This document shows, piece by piece, positions 53,362 through 64,000 of a stretch of DNA of 64,000 nucleotides. Under the pieces are notes generated by a model. The model did not search any database. It was not told where the DNA came from and saw nothing but the letters and a program-made list of their open reading frames with translations. Positions within the stretch are counted from its first letter, which is position 1. Every line of letters begins with the position of its first letter. This DNA comes from Dipetalonema caudispina. Lineage: Eukaryota; Nematoda; Chromadorea; Rhabditida; Onchocercidae. The position numbers and the translations under genes are program-made. Location of the stretch: the NCBI GenBank assembly GCA_013365325.1, contig JABVXV010000099.1, positions 62,001-126,000 of the forward strand, read 5' to 3'.

Positions 53362-56300
53362 TTCCAAAATCAAATTTAGGAACAAATTTGTTTGTTTGAA
53401 GATCGAATGAAGTTCTTTCCAATCAAAAGGAAGAAAAAAAAAAAATACAAATTAAAATGTTATATTGACGTAGGCAACAGATTTTGCTCGATGCGCTATT
53501 CATATCCTATTGTGGTGCATTATAAGTTCTTCAACGATGTATTTGCTTTACATTTGGGAACACGCCTGGAAACGCATTGACTTCAAGGCTAAAATTCCAA
53601 AACAGTCCTACATGGCTATGGTAAAATTATTACTATTATTGCGGATAAATATATCGGTTACAATCTCATTAATATTCCGGACAGAGTTTCGGTTTCCACG
53701 ACTCATATCCTAAAATATGATTTAAGAGTAAGTAATGTTCTTTCTAATATGTTTGCTGTTTCCAGATAAGAATATCATCTGCAGCTGTTTCATTTTTGTT
53801 ATCATTTTACATTCTGAACTTCCAAAGCAAACTTTATGTTCTCATTGCCCATCACTTTCTGCTTCATAATTCTTTTCGATCTAATTTTGTCGACACTAAC
53901 AGTTGATTTGAGTAATTCTGTGATAGTCACTGATAAGGTGATCAAATGGTTTTATCAGGACATAACTGAAATTTGCCTTTTCTATTCTTATTTTGATACA
54001 GTCTGTGCTTGATGCCCGGTTAGTTCTGCGCCCTAATAATAGTCTTTCAGTTTCATTTTTCGGGTTTAATTACAACCAACCTGAGTCTCGCCCAAGCCGA
54101 TTTTTTTGGACCTGTCAATTGACTATTTCATGCTTTCGTTATTCTCCTTGATAGCCTGAATTTTTCTATCCTCAGTCTCTTCTCCGGCAACCTACTTCAC
54201 TTTTAATATATCTCTTTCATGAATTACCACTGTGGGAAGTGTACGTAATTTGCATCGTTACCCCGTTTTTCTTGATCCAGTTTGTTTATCTCTATTTGAG
54301 TGTAATCACTAATTTCTGTTCAATATTTAAATAAAGTAACTAACAATGTATTTATAACGTAAAATTGATATCTCCATGTTTCCTCTATTTTTCTTTTTTT
54401 CTGATTCCTCTACTTTTCTAATTATTCACGAGGGATTGTTTTTTTCAACACACTGTGTCCGATATCACTATTTTGATGAACCCATTGCATAATCCTTAAG
54501 GTATTGCTTCAGCAGTCCGAACTATTATACCTTTTTCAGCAATGTTGTGCATTTCTCTCTTTTCAAATTCACTGCTAAAAAATATAATGACTGAATTTCT
54601 GTTTTTTCGTGTCTACCAATGACTGAACTTCTGTTTTTGACAAATTTTATTGCGTGTTATCCGTGTAGGATAGATAATTAATTTTACCTACAGCCTTATT
54701 TTGAGTTCCTTCTAGTTTATGTTTATTCCGATGTTAGCGTCAAAATTTCATGGTCTTTTCATGTGAGGAGAAATCTCCTGTCCGTAGTTATAGACAGGTG
54801 AACAAACTTTAATTAATTATGATATAACTTAGATATTTTCTGTCACGAATGTCATTATCTACTGTGCCGAGATATTCTACAGCAAATGGTTATATATGAC
54901 CATTCGACTGCTCGCTAAATCAGGTAAACAATAACTTTTGTTTCATCACAAGAAATGACTTTTGCTTTGTCGGTGAGAGAAAGAAGAGATATTAAGGGGA
55001 GAGGGTAACGATCAAGTTATTACAGACAAGATGAAACAGCGAAGTGAAAGAGCTCGTGCTGGTAATGAAATGAACTCTCGAATAGCAATAGCAAGAGCGC
55101 AACTAATCAAGAGTTTGGAACTTGAAGAAAGTCTACTGATTCCGACAAGTGAACGTATTTAATTGTTTCTATCATAATTAACCTTTACTTACTGCACTCG
55201 TTTATTTCATTATTAAGTCCTCTCAACATCAATGTCAACGAAAATAGAAAACTGTGATAAGGTTGACTACGAATGAAGTAACATACATATGTTGCAAAAA
55301 CTACCGTAAACATGTTAAACCTTAATCTTCCTTTCTAACTACTGGAATCTTTGCTAGTGAAAATTAAAAATAAAATGCATTGTAAATGCGCAGATGTCCA
55401 AGTTGACAGATATACAGCATGCATAGACACGCAAATACTCTCCTAGAAAAATGAAGAAAAAAATAAAGAAACGTCGAAAGCTGGAAGAAGTGTTTTATAA
55501 AGAGCACTGCCAAGGATGCCTGCGGCAAAACGATAAAAGAATGAGAAGTAATGATTTTCTTCTGTATCATACGCATACTAAATTCGATTACATCTGAATT
55601 AAAAAGGAAGAAACGTGATGGGTATGCAAAAAGTAAGACAATTCTTGATGGGAAGAACTTCCCCGATGATAGTTATAATACCGATAGTGTATAGCCTGAA
55701 ATGCGGTATTCATTGGATGGCGTAAATGACTACCGAGTGAATCAGCTGGGGAGGGGGTAGTAGAAGGGCAACCACATCACAGTTAATCTGTAGCAGAGCA
55801 GTTGTTTGCAGCGTGCATTTCAACTCTTCCAACCCCTTTCTCCTCTCTCCATTCACTTCTTTTTCTCATTTTAATTTCTGCCTTGTTCTTTACTGTGCTG
55901 CTTGATTTCACCTCATCTGACACCTCAATTTTTACCTCGTTCCACTCATTAACTCCTCACTCACTTCACTCTTCAATTACTATACTTACATTATCTGTTT
56001 ATCCATCCTATCGATCTTATCGATCCCATCGATTGGTTCCAATCGCTGATTGAACAAATTTCTCAAATGCTAAACACAAAAATTCCTATTTGCTCATAAG
56101 GAAATTCGAATTGAGGTGTCGTATTTTCGGATGGTATGTAGAAACATGCGTAATGTTCATAAAAGTTACTTTTATTTTCGTTGCCATTTGTTCGGTTTGG
56201 AATAGCTGTGCTTATTCACGGTTAATTTTTCCCGAAATTGTATAACTGGTGAACTGATGAAGTAAAAGTTTTCAATTTATGCATTAGAAATCCTTTCCCG

Positions 56301-56752
56301 CGAAAACTCGAAATTCTTTTCTCGAAGATGGCCTTTCAGATCAGAAATTTGAATTTTACTTTTCGTATGTCAAAATGCTATAGTTTGATTTAAATTGGAG
56401 ACCGAAATCATTACTTTGCACAACTTTCCACCTCAGTAAGCATGTTTTACCCCTTAAATCAGAAATAATATCAATAATGCTACTTAGCAGTTTTATAAAC
56501 TAAATTAATAATTTTCACATTAATCAAGAGCAATGCAGTTTATTTCGAAGTTCAACTTGCTACACATTTGAGTGCCACATGTCAGTGTAGAGAAGTTCAG
56601 AAAATCATTTTTCACTCAGTTTTTAAAACTCTTATAACCCTTTGTTTATCGGTTTTTCATTTTTCCATTTCGTAAGAAAAAATGTGATAATTCGTATTAG
56701 TTTCAACTTACTGCTTTTCGCATCAGGGAATGTTTACGGAACTTCAGGGAGG
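53362..56752. other. Spacer between membrane-protein and LRRC20-like genes
   Basis: No supported gene. It contains T/C-rich low-complexity sequence near 55840-56040 that produces a spurious 83-codon frame, and an imperfect direct repeat near 54590-54640 (AATGACTGAA.TTCTGTTTTT). AATAAA-type signals near 54331 are far from the upstream stop. Confidence 0.45.
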
Positions 56753-57987
56753 ATGGCTCTTGCTGCTGGAAAAGCTGTAACACGTGTGATGCACAGATGT
56801 GAAGCAGCGAAAGCATCTGGCTATCTTGGTGAGCACAGCATGGACAAGGGATAAGGGACACTCCTTAAATCAATCTTTTTTCCTTAAATAGAGCTGATAT
56901 GAATTTCTAGGATCAGGTAAGGGCACAAAATTTGTATCATTTGAATGGTAATTTCTTTAAAGCTCAATTAAGGATGTATTTTCAGATCTCTCAGATTGTG
57001 GTGTAATGTATATCGCTGATGCAATATATCTTGTATTGAAGGGGTATGAAATCAATAAATGCAACCTGAGGAACAACTCTCTCACCAAATTTCCCATGAA
57101 AATGGTTGAACGATTCAGCAATATGACTAGTAAGTTCTTCCGCTTTCTTATTTTATAGTAATTCTCCACTTAAAAATAATCATTTATTACTTTTCAGTTC
57201 ATTTTTTCCACTTTTCTATGAAAACATCATCGGACAGGTTTATTTATTAATTCATTAAAATGGTTTGATGATAAGTGGCCAGCAAAGTCTGTTACGCAAA
57301 TTCCATCTAATTTTGCTTCCATGTGCAAGCAATCGTGCAAAAATACCTATGCAAAAGATTACTACTGCAAAATTAAACATGATGCTTTAATGACAGAAAC
57401 TGAGTTTTTGTACAGTCGCCTGTTAGCTTAATGATGAAATCATTTCAAGGAAATAAGTAAACGACTGATCTGAAAGTGACGAATAAAAAGTTGTAGTGTT
57501 CAATGTGGAGGGTAATGCGATCGAGGAATTTCCTGTTGAAGTTGGTGAATGGACCGAAATGCAAGGAATGAATTTATCAAATAATAAATTAACAACATTT
57601 CCTGTTGGCATTTTCAACATGAAACAGCTTACATACCTTGATCTTAGCGGCAACAACATCACCGGTAACTTTCTCAACGTTTTTATTCATTATATTGAAA
57701 TATTAACTCACATTTCATATCCAAGTATAGAAGAACTTGTAGTGTTTCTTTGAACGTCTTTTATCAAGGAAAATGATAGAATTTCGTTGTATCTCCTCGT
57801 ACTATCAAGAAAGAAATATTATTATATTACACTTTTTTTTTTAGAAATAGACGTTGACCGTCTATACACGTCATTACCTAATTTAACGCAACTAATGCTA
57901 ATTGGCAATCCTGTGGCAGAAACGATGAAAACTGAACTGGAAAATCACGAAAAGAAACCGAAAACATTGAAATTGTTACTTGTTTAG
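56753..57987 (+). CDS. lrrc20: LRRC20-like leucine-rich-repeat protein
   Basis: Exons: 56753-56828, 56986-57129, 57497-57664, 57845-57987; phases agree and give 176 aa, close to the 184 aa of vertebrate LRRC20. It starts MALAAGKAVTRVMHRC, matching the family's basic N-terminal helix. Leucine-rich repeats follow: YLDLSDCGV, INKCNLRNNSLTKFP, MFNVEGNAIEEFP, GMNLSNNKLTTFP, YLDLSGNNITEI and LTQLMLIGNPV. No signal peptide or membrane segment is present, so it should be cytosolic. The family is conserved in animals but has no settled function. An acceptor ends at 56726 and an out-of-frame ATG (56730) precedes the chosen start. A poly(A) signal lies at 58137-58142. Confidence 0.9.
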
Positions 57988-60509
57988 TATAAATTAAAAC
58001 TGATCTCTTACACTCTTTGCATAGTGCTCTTACGTAGTGCAATATTGATTTTTACTTTTCCTGCTAATCGAAATTTTCGATCAATTATTTAAGATGTGAA
58101 TTCTTCACTGTTGTATAGAATCTCTCTTCAATTTCAAATAAAAGTAGTTGTGCCACTTTAAGAAATATTTACGTTAGGTAATTTTTCAGTATTGCTGTGT
58201 ATTTTTCTTAGAAACTCTTCTTCCCCTGATTTTTTTAAAAGTGAAAGTTGACGGGAGATACATATATGTAAAATCCTCGTGGGAGCTTTTAAACCGTAAA
58301 TATATATATATATATATACGTTCGCATCAGATTCCAGATTCTTGTGCTCTCTCCCGCCTCTTCTCATCTTTACAATACTTTTTCCAGGTTTATTGACAGT
58401 AATTTTGCTTTTGAAGTCACAGGTCTGTCTCGTTGCCACCATGTTTATTCGTGTAAATAATTATAGGCTATAAACGATAAATTGTCAGATTAAAATACTA
58501 CTGGAGGAATTCGTGTTTGCATATGATCTTCGCTGGCATGGACAATACAGAAGTATCGCGTTATCTGGACGTTACGACTATCGCGCTTTTCGTTGTCACC
58601 GGTATCCTTCCGGACTAATCTGATATCCCTAGCACCTCCTCCGAACTCTTGTCAAAATTTGGCCAATTTAACTGATTATCATAATCGGTTTTTAATTATG
58701 TTAGGAATATTTTTTACGGGCAAAAATGTTTGTGCCACTGATAAGGACACTGGTTGGAATGCATTGTTAATTTGAAACATTTAATATATTTTTCATTTAA
58801 TCAGAGTGAAGAAGGAGCGGAAGAAATGATGTGATGATCCATCATTTTCTCTAATTGGATCAGGTAGACCAGATCTGTTCATTTTAGCATATGATTTCTA
58901 TGCGCTTTGTCCTGGTACTCCATTTATCTCTGGCTCTGATCGAACGTAATACGTAATAGTGCATTTAATGCAACCGAACATTGGGACAGAGACTGCACTG
59001 CCCATGTCTTAACTTGTGTTTCACACACAACCAAATGCTTCGATATGCTTGTAGACTTACAATTCAAATCTTCAAATCTATCCCATAACGAATGATTGGA
59101 TCAAAAATTGAGCTACTTAAAAAGCATGATTTAAATAAAAGATTTCGTAATATACATTTGCTAAGATGTAAGTGTTGTAATATCCATACTACTCATAGAA
59201 GCGCTTGCTACACTGAAAATTACTATTCTTCACAGCTGTCAACTTAATAAATAAATGTATAGAAAGGAAGCTTTTCATAAATCAATTTGATCATATCTAT
59301 CAAAAATTACCATATCATACCGAATTTTATCACCAACTGACTGCATAAAGAAGGAAGGTAAATGGTAATCAGTTTATCCTCAATAACTGAAACGCAAAAA
59401 CCTGAGGTTAAAATGCCCGTCAGTTTGATGCACAGAAAGCTTCCCGGTTTCCGTAAATGCAAGCGATGCATGCACCCGCATTGTACCAACATATAGACGA
59501 CAAATAAAACAAAAGAAATATGGAACAATATTATTTGTAACTGCAGGCGGTGTAATCGAATAACTTTACGAGAAAACGTTTTGTAAGGTAGTGATGTGAG
59601 AAAACGAGCCAATCATCAAACATTGATTTGCCCTTCCGTAATAAAATTAAAGAAAAAGGATGGAACATTTAGTTAAAAAAAGAGTGTTACAAGTAAAATT
59701 GAAGCAAATATCGGCTCGACAAAATGGTATTCGGTAGTAATGTTCCGTATTTGTGACCTATCATGAAAAGGTCAATAAGTGATGAATGAAGGGTCATGTG
59801 CTAAATGTTATGTGAGCAATAAAAATTGTCCTAAAAAGGTTAGGAGAGAAAAGAAGTGCAAAGAAATAACTGTGGGAATAATATTAGACAGAAATAGAAA
59901 TAGAAGAAATATCATACTTCTATGAATAGTTTCATCATTCTGTTCAATTTCAAAACAACAGTGAACGAAATGCACAGTAATCCGTTTGGTGAGCATCTTA
60001 ACCCAAAATGTTAAGTTCCATCTATGTTGCGAAAACATAAACAAATTTCTTTTGTTGAAGAAATGATTTGTGCAGAAATTATCAGCTCTGATCCTTAGAT
60101 CGATTGTTTGCGTTTGTCGATTAGTTGCAGATTCATATTAAATTGGTATGGCTAGTTGAACATTAATAAGAAGCATAGGCACAGTTATGTTTGGTAAATT
60201 ATTGTAAGTTAATGATATATAGTAACGAGAAATTTTATGTTAATTCGTTGATTCCTTTTTTCTACAGTATTTTTTATGATTTTAAAAATGTTTTCTGGAT
60301 TTAAAATTATATCTATTAAATAGATAGGTTGGAAGTACTTTTCTTTTAATAACAATCTGCTTTCATCTGTGTTTGCTCCTATAAAGTTTACAGACCACAG
60401 CATTTGTATAAGTTTTTCAAATTATCACTTAAATGCAGAAATTATAACTTGCTTATTGCGCATAGGTCACTTTAATCTGTATGCATGAACTTTTCATATT
60501 CATTTTGTT
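57988..60509. other. Spacer between LRRC20-like and NYN genes
   Basis: Contains the LRRC20-like 3' UTR with AATAAA at 58137-58142 and a (TA)n run at 58301-58318. The minus-strand frames at 59307-59612 and 59808-60044 show no recognisable domain. Confidence 0.5.
58301..58318 (+). repeat. (TA)n microsatellite
   Basis: A short uninterrupted TA run downstream of the LRRC20-like gene. Confidence 0.85.
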
Positions 60510-63500
60510 ATGATGTGCAGTATTAAAGGCTCAATATGCAAATTAGAGAAACTTCTAAATATAATTTATGCAAAACGTAAAATCGACCTTATACATGCGA
60601 TAATTCCTAAAGTAAAGCATATATTTGATCAGCATCGGTTGTGTACGGTGACTTCATCAGTTCGTTCAGAAGTCATTTTGTTTTTACCGTCAATTTACAA
60701 GTGGCTTCGATATGCGTTCTGCAGAACAAGATCGAATTTCAAAGGTTCTTATGTTTCTCCTTTTTACTATTTATGTACGTTTAATTTTACATTGACTTTT
60801 AAAAAGATTCTAATTAATAAACAAAATTTACACTGTATCCTTGCTTTATCGACTTTGCTTCGAAATCTTCACTTTTGCATGTTTTAGTTCAAAAAACTAC
60901 ATTCTCTTTGATACCATAGTTCTAAAATTACAGACATCGGCTCTTAATGTATTGTTTTGCTAAAGTTTACGCCCTTAAAAAAAATTGCAGTTTAAAAAAT
61001 CATGAAATTTCTGAAGAGATAAATTAGAAGCGTTGCAGATGTTGCAATGTAAGAAATTTAGAATTTCCGATTCCTCCACAATAATCAATGCTTTATGATG
61101 AAGTTGTAAAAATTCTTAAAGTATCTGTTAGGAAATGGAATTGTTTTTACTAGTGTACTGAACTTGATGTGTATCTTCACGTTCTTTACGTCTTGGAATG
61201 TAAAATGTACAATTTTTAAAAAAGATCATTTTAGTTTGAATTTTCATGTGAAATTTTTAATGCAAAAAACCTTTTTGCAAATCCTTTTTTGTAAAATACA
61301 AAAATTTCATGGATGAGAAAAAATTTCACACGACGAAAAAATTTTTTCAGATTGATCGAGTGCCTTTATCAGTAATTTGTAGTAGTGCTTCGGACAAGAT
61401 AACAGAGCGCCTCCCGAATCGTCTTCTTCGTCCCATTTTTATCAATGGCGTTGAAGTTGGCTTCGCGTATGCGACCATATGTTCAAATTTAAATTTGCAT
61501 GATAATCAGTCTGAAACCGATATATTTTTATTTCATTCAAAATTAACACTTTTTTTTTTTGTTAGGAAGTTTGAAAAATTCCTTAGAACCTAGCAATCAG
61601 CTATAAAAATCGCAAAAAATGACATGAAGTACTGCTGAATTTCATTAGTTTGCTGACATTATTTTTATTTCTTCCACTTCAAAGAAACGGTTTTGCTGTT
61701 TCTTTTCTTATAGCAGTAATTTAAGGAGCAAAAATGATTTATTTAGCTATGCCAAAGGCGCAAATGCGGTGAAAAAATTAAGTGCACGCGGGATAACAAT
61801 TTGCTTATGGTATTTTATATCACGTGGTCATCAAGCTCAAGCACTTTTACCATTTTGTTTTAAAAGCTATCCAGATAAATCGAACTACTGGGATGAGCTT
61901 ATGGCTCTTTACCGCATGAATCTGGTTGAATTTACTCCAGGTTATCTATCTTTCATTCATTCTTATCAAGCTATACATATGCTAAATTTTTTAATTTATT
62001 TATATTGATGTAAATCTTGTTTATTTACATGAAGCAGATTATGGAAAATAACACTTTTTTCCTATGAGCTTTCAAACCTTTGTCAAAGCAAACTGACACA
62101 TTATTCGAATAAGAATATATGTTCTCTTAGTTTCAAAATTACTACAAAAGCTTGGACTTTTTGAGTACAGTTCAAGGGGTAGTTTAAAAGAAAGAAATGA
62201 TGAATCTCTCCAATGTGCAAAGCAATGCGATTTTCGGAAGGAGTCGAGCAAACGATGAAAATTTCAGGATTTGGAAGTGACAAATATGTAGAAGTAAATC
62301 GTATCATGGCAACGCGTGCTCGTGAATACGGTGGTTGCATGGTTGCACGATCGCAAATGCACAGTATTGTTGAACAGGATCCAATGCTTGATCGAACTGT
62401 CGAACAGAAGTATTATATTTACTGCCTTCAAATATTTATCTGTGGTGATCCTGTTTTGTCACATCATCTTTACCTTTCCTGTTCTAGATATTCAAAAACA
62501 TTCGAACTTGCAAAATATCAAAAGAAAAAAAATATTGGATGCAATTTTTTCTTTACTTGGAATTATGCAAGTCATTTGAATCAAATATCAAGGGGAAAAT
62601 TTCCTCATTAGGAAAGGTCGCATATAAGCATATGCAATCATTTATCCGATCCCATCAACTTATTATGCTCCAAATTTTCATAGATGGACAAAAGTCGAGG
62701 AATTTCTAAAACACATGACAAACTGCGTGTCACTGTGAAGGAAATATATTCCATAGAAAAGTTTTCACCCATTAAAATTCAAATAGTTTACACATGGAAA
62801 TCACTAATTTCTAGGTTATGTTGATTGGATAATTGATTACAGATTACTGATGCCCTCTTTCAATGGAAACGATATCATTTTTCCCATTGATGGGCCACTT
62901 GGAAGAAACGGATGTACTTTCGCGGTAGTGTGGTCTTTTTGAATATTCTCATTTACACTTAGCGAAGTGTTTAATGTGACAATTTGGTAAGAGGGAGTTT
63001 GCTCAAATTTTCGGATTTTAAGCAGGACATTTTATTATGACGTATTCAGGAAACACTCATATGCACATTTGATAATCCAGAATGGTCACGCTGTGTTTTG
63101 CAACAAATGAGTCTCCGTGATCAACGAATCTGGATGACTAATCTGGCTAATATCATTCAAAACTGTAAGCGTTTCTGTTGGCTTAAATTCTTTTTTAAAA
63201 TCCTATGAATAGTATTGTTACATTTCAGCTCACTGGATAGCAACTGCTGGGATAGTTTGCCATCACCAGTCACTGAATTTCATTTCCATTCCACCGGGAT
63301 ATCCTCCGCTGGAGGAACCGCTATTCCAGCTTCATCCTCCTGAGACGAATCCTCCTGAAAATCGTGGATTTTCTAAACTGCGACGCCGAACACGACGAAG
63401 TCGCTTTTTTGATGAGTATGTTGCATTTGAGCATCATTATGTTACCATTTGCTTCTCTATGAAATTTGTGAAATGTGAAGAGAATCAATCACTTATGACA

Positions 63501-63774
63501 TGACAAACAACACTTTGAAATCTGCAGGAAGGAATAAAGGTCGAGTAAATAATATGCATATGTTTAAGAATTAATGTTAGAAATTTTTAGCAATGGATAT
63601 TACCAGCGATCTGGCCACAATAACAATTTTGTGGATCATTTTTCAAATCGTCGCAGAAACTGGACGCAGAATCACGGCTTTTTCGATGCAAACCATTATT
63701 TTGTACCTTCATATCGACGAAATCCACGCAAATTTGATGAAGTACTTTGTATTATTAGCAAACATTTTTGGTAA
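60510..63774 (+). CDS. Regnase/ZC3H12-like NYN-domain protein, probably catalytically dead
   Basis: Exons: 60510-60647, 61351-61466, 61714-61940, 62268-62409, 62843-62924, 63050-63164, 63229-63415, 63591-63774; phases agree and give 396 aa. The NYN/PIN-like fold matches the ZC3H12A family in order: RPIFINGVEVG (family RPVVIDGSNVA), YFISRGHQAQALLP, LVEFTPG, GSDKYVEVNRIM, KLLMPSFNGND and GPLGRNG. Members cleave mRNA stem-loops to limit expression; C. elegans REGE-1 is one. Here the first catalytic Asp is Asn (about residue 78), the Asp pair is reduced to one (about 165), and the later Asp of the SNDTYRDL segment is absent. No CCCH zinc finger follows; the C-terminus is Pro-rich, then Arg/Asn-rich. 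The first exon is inferred from a phase-0 junction and a strong TTTTTTCAG acceptor. An ATG at 61309 is the alternative start. AATAAA at 63817-63822 supports the chosen stop; splicing at 63742-63811 would give a stop at 63862. Confidence 0.8.
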
Positions 63775-64000
63775 TTTAATGATTTTTTGGTAGAAGGTGG
63801 GCGGATTTCAGAATAGAATAAATAATATGAGAAATAATTTATTTGATGTTTATTCCTCATAATGGTTGTTTAAACGCCATTAATTTTACACTAAGCAATC
63901 AATCAGTCATAAAATTTTCCGCACCGAACTTCCATTGCTTCAGTCTCATCATCGTGGAATAGATCCAAATATGGTTCCAATATTATAAAGATGGTTCATA
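63775..64000. other. 3' flank of the NYN gene
   Basis: Holds the poly(A) signal AATAAA at 63817-63822, 43 bases after the stop. No further gene is seen before the window ends. Confidence 0.5.

Noticed and set aside
55802..56053. 83-codon plus-strand frame rich in Ser, Thr and Leu
   Set aside because: Same low-complexity pyrimidine bias; the composition is not protein-like.
60648..60887. Continuation of the open frame after the inferred first NYN exon
   Set aside because: It lacks a phase-compatible junction to the next exon; the donor after 60647 joins cleanly in phase 0.
1..64000. tRNA, rRNA, SL RNA and CRISPR arrays
   Set aside because: I looked for B-box-like motifs, the SL1 sequence and regularly spaced repeats on both strands by eye and found none. 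A covariance-model scan would be needed to exclude small RNAs.

Overview
This window is eukaryotic and almost certainly from a nematode. The DNA is AT-rich. Genes are split by many introns, most of them short, with the nematode-type acceptor TTTCAG. The encoded proteins are animal developmental or housekeeping families with nematode-like features. A clade III (spirurid or filarial) worm is my guess from base composition and gene style, but nothing in the window proves it. I saw no rRNA, tRNA, spliced-leader RNA, CRISPR array, plasmid or bacterial feature.

Layout. 1-3578: no recognisable gene. 3581-9210 (+): Prickle (PET, three LIM domains, C-terminal CAAX box). 10113-11947 (+): a BTB-fold protein with a C-terminal cysteine cluster. 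13341-17361 (-): a ZIP metal transporter of the SLC39A8/A14 subgroup. 17.4-35.9 kb: a long gene-poor stretch with palindromes, a MITE-like element, poly-A and a few unplaced ORFs. 35907-48311 (+): a complete class A-like plexin of 33 exons. 51094-53361 (+): an unrecognised multi-pass membrane protein in seven exons, with a candidate membrane-protein exon on the opposite strand just upstream (50525-50968). 56753-57987 (+): an LRRC20-like leucine-rich-repeat protein. 60510-63774 (+): a Regnase/ZC3H12-like NYN-domain protein that seems to have lost key catalytic acidic residues.

How the genes relate. Prickle (planar polarity) and plexin (semaphorin receptor) both act in axon guidance and cell polarity in animals. 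From memory their C. elegans counterparts also lie on one chromosome (IV), so the linkage is probably old synteny and not a functional cluster. The remaining genes look like unrelated neighbours; I see no operon that the sequence demands.

I built the exon models by hand from reading-frame phase, splice consensus and recalled family alignments. Internal exons of Prickle, plexin, ZIP, LRRC20 and the NYN gene are phase-consistent throughout. The 5' ends of the ZIP, plexin, membrane-protein and NYN genes are the least certain parts. The most unusual points are three GC-AG introns, a 43-bp perfect palindrome, a degenerate nuclease and a membrane protein I cannot place.
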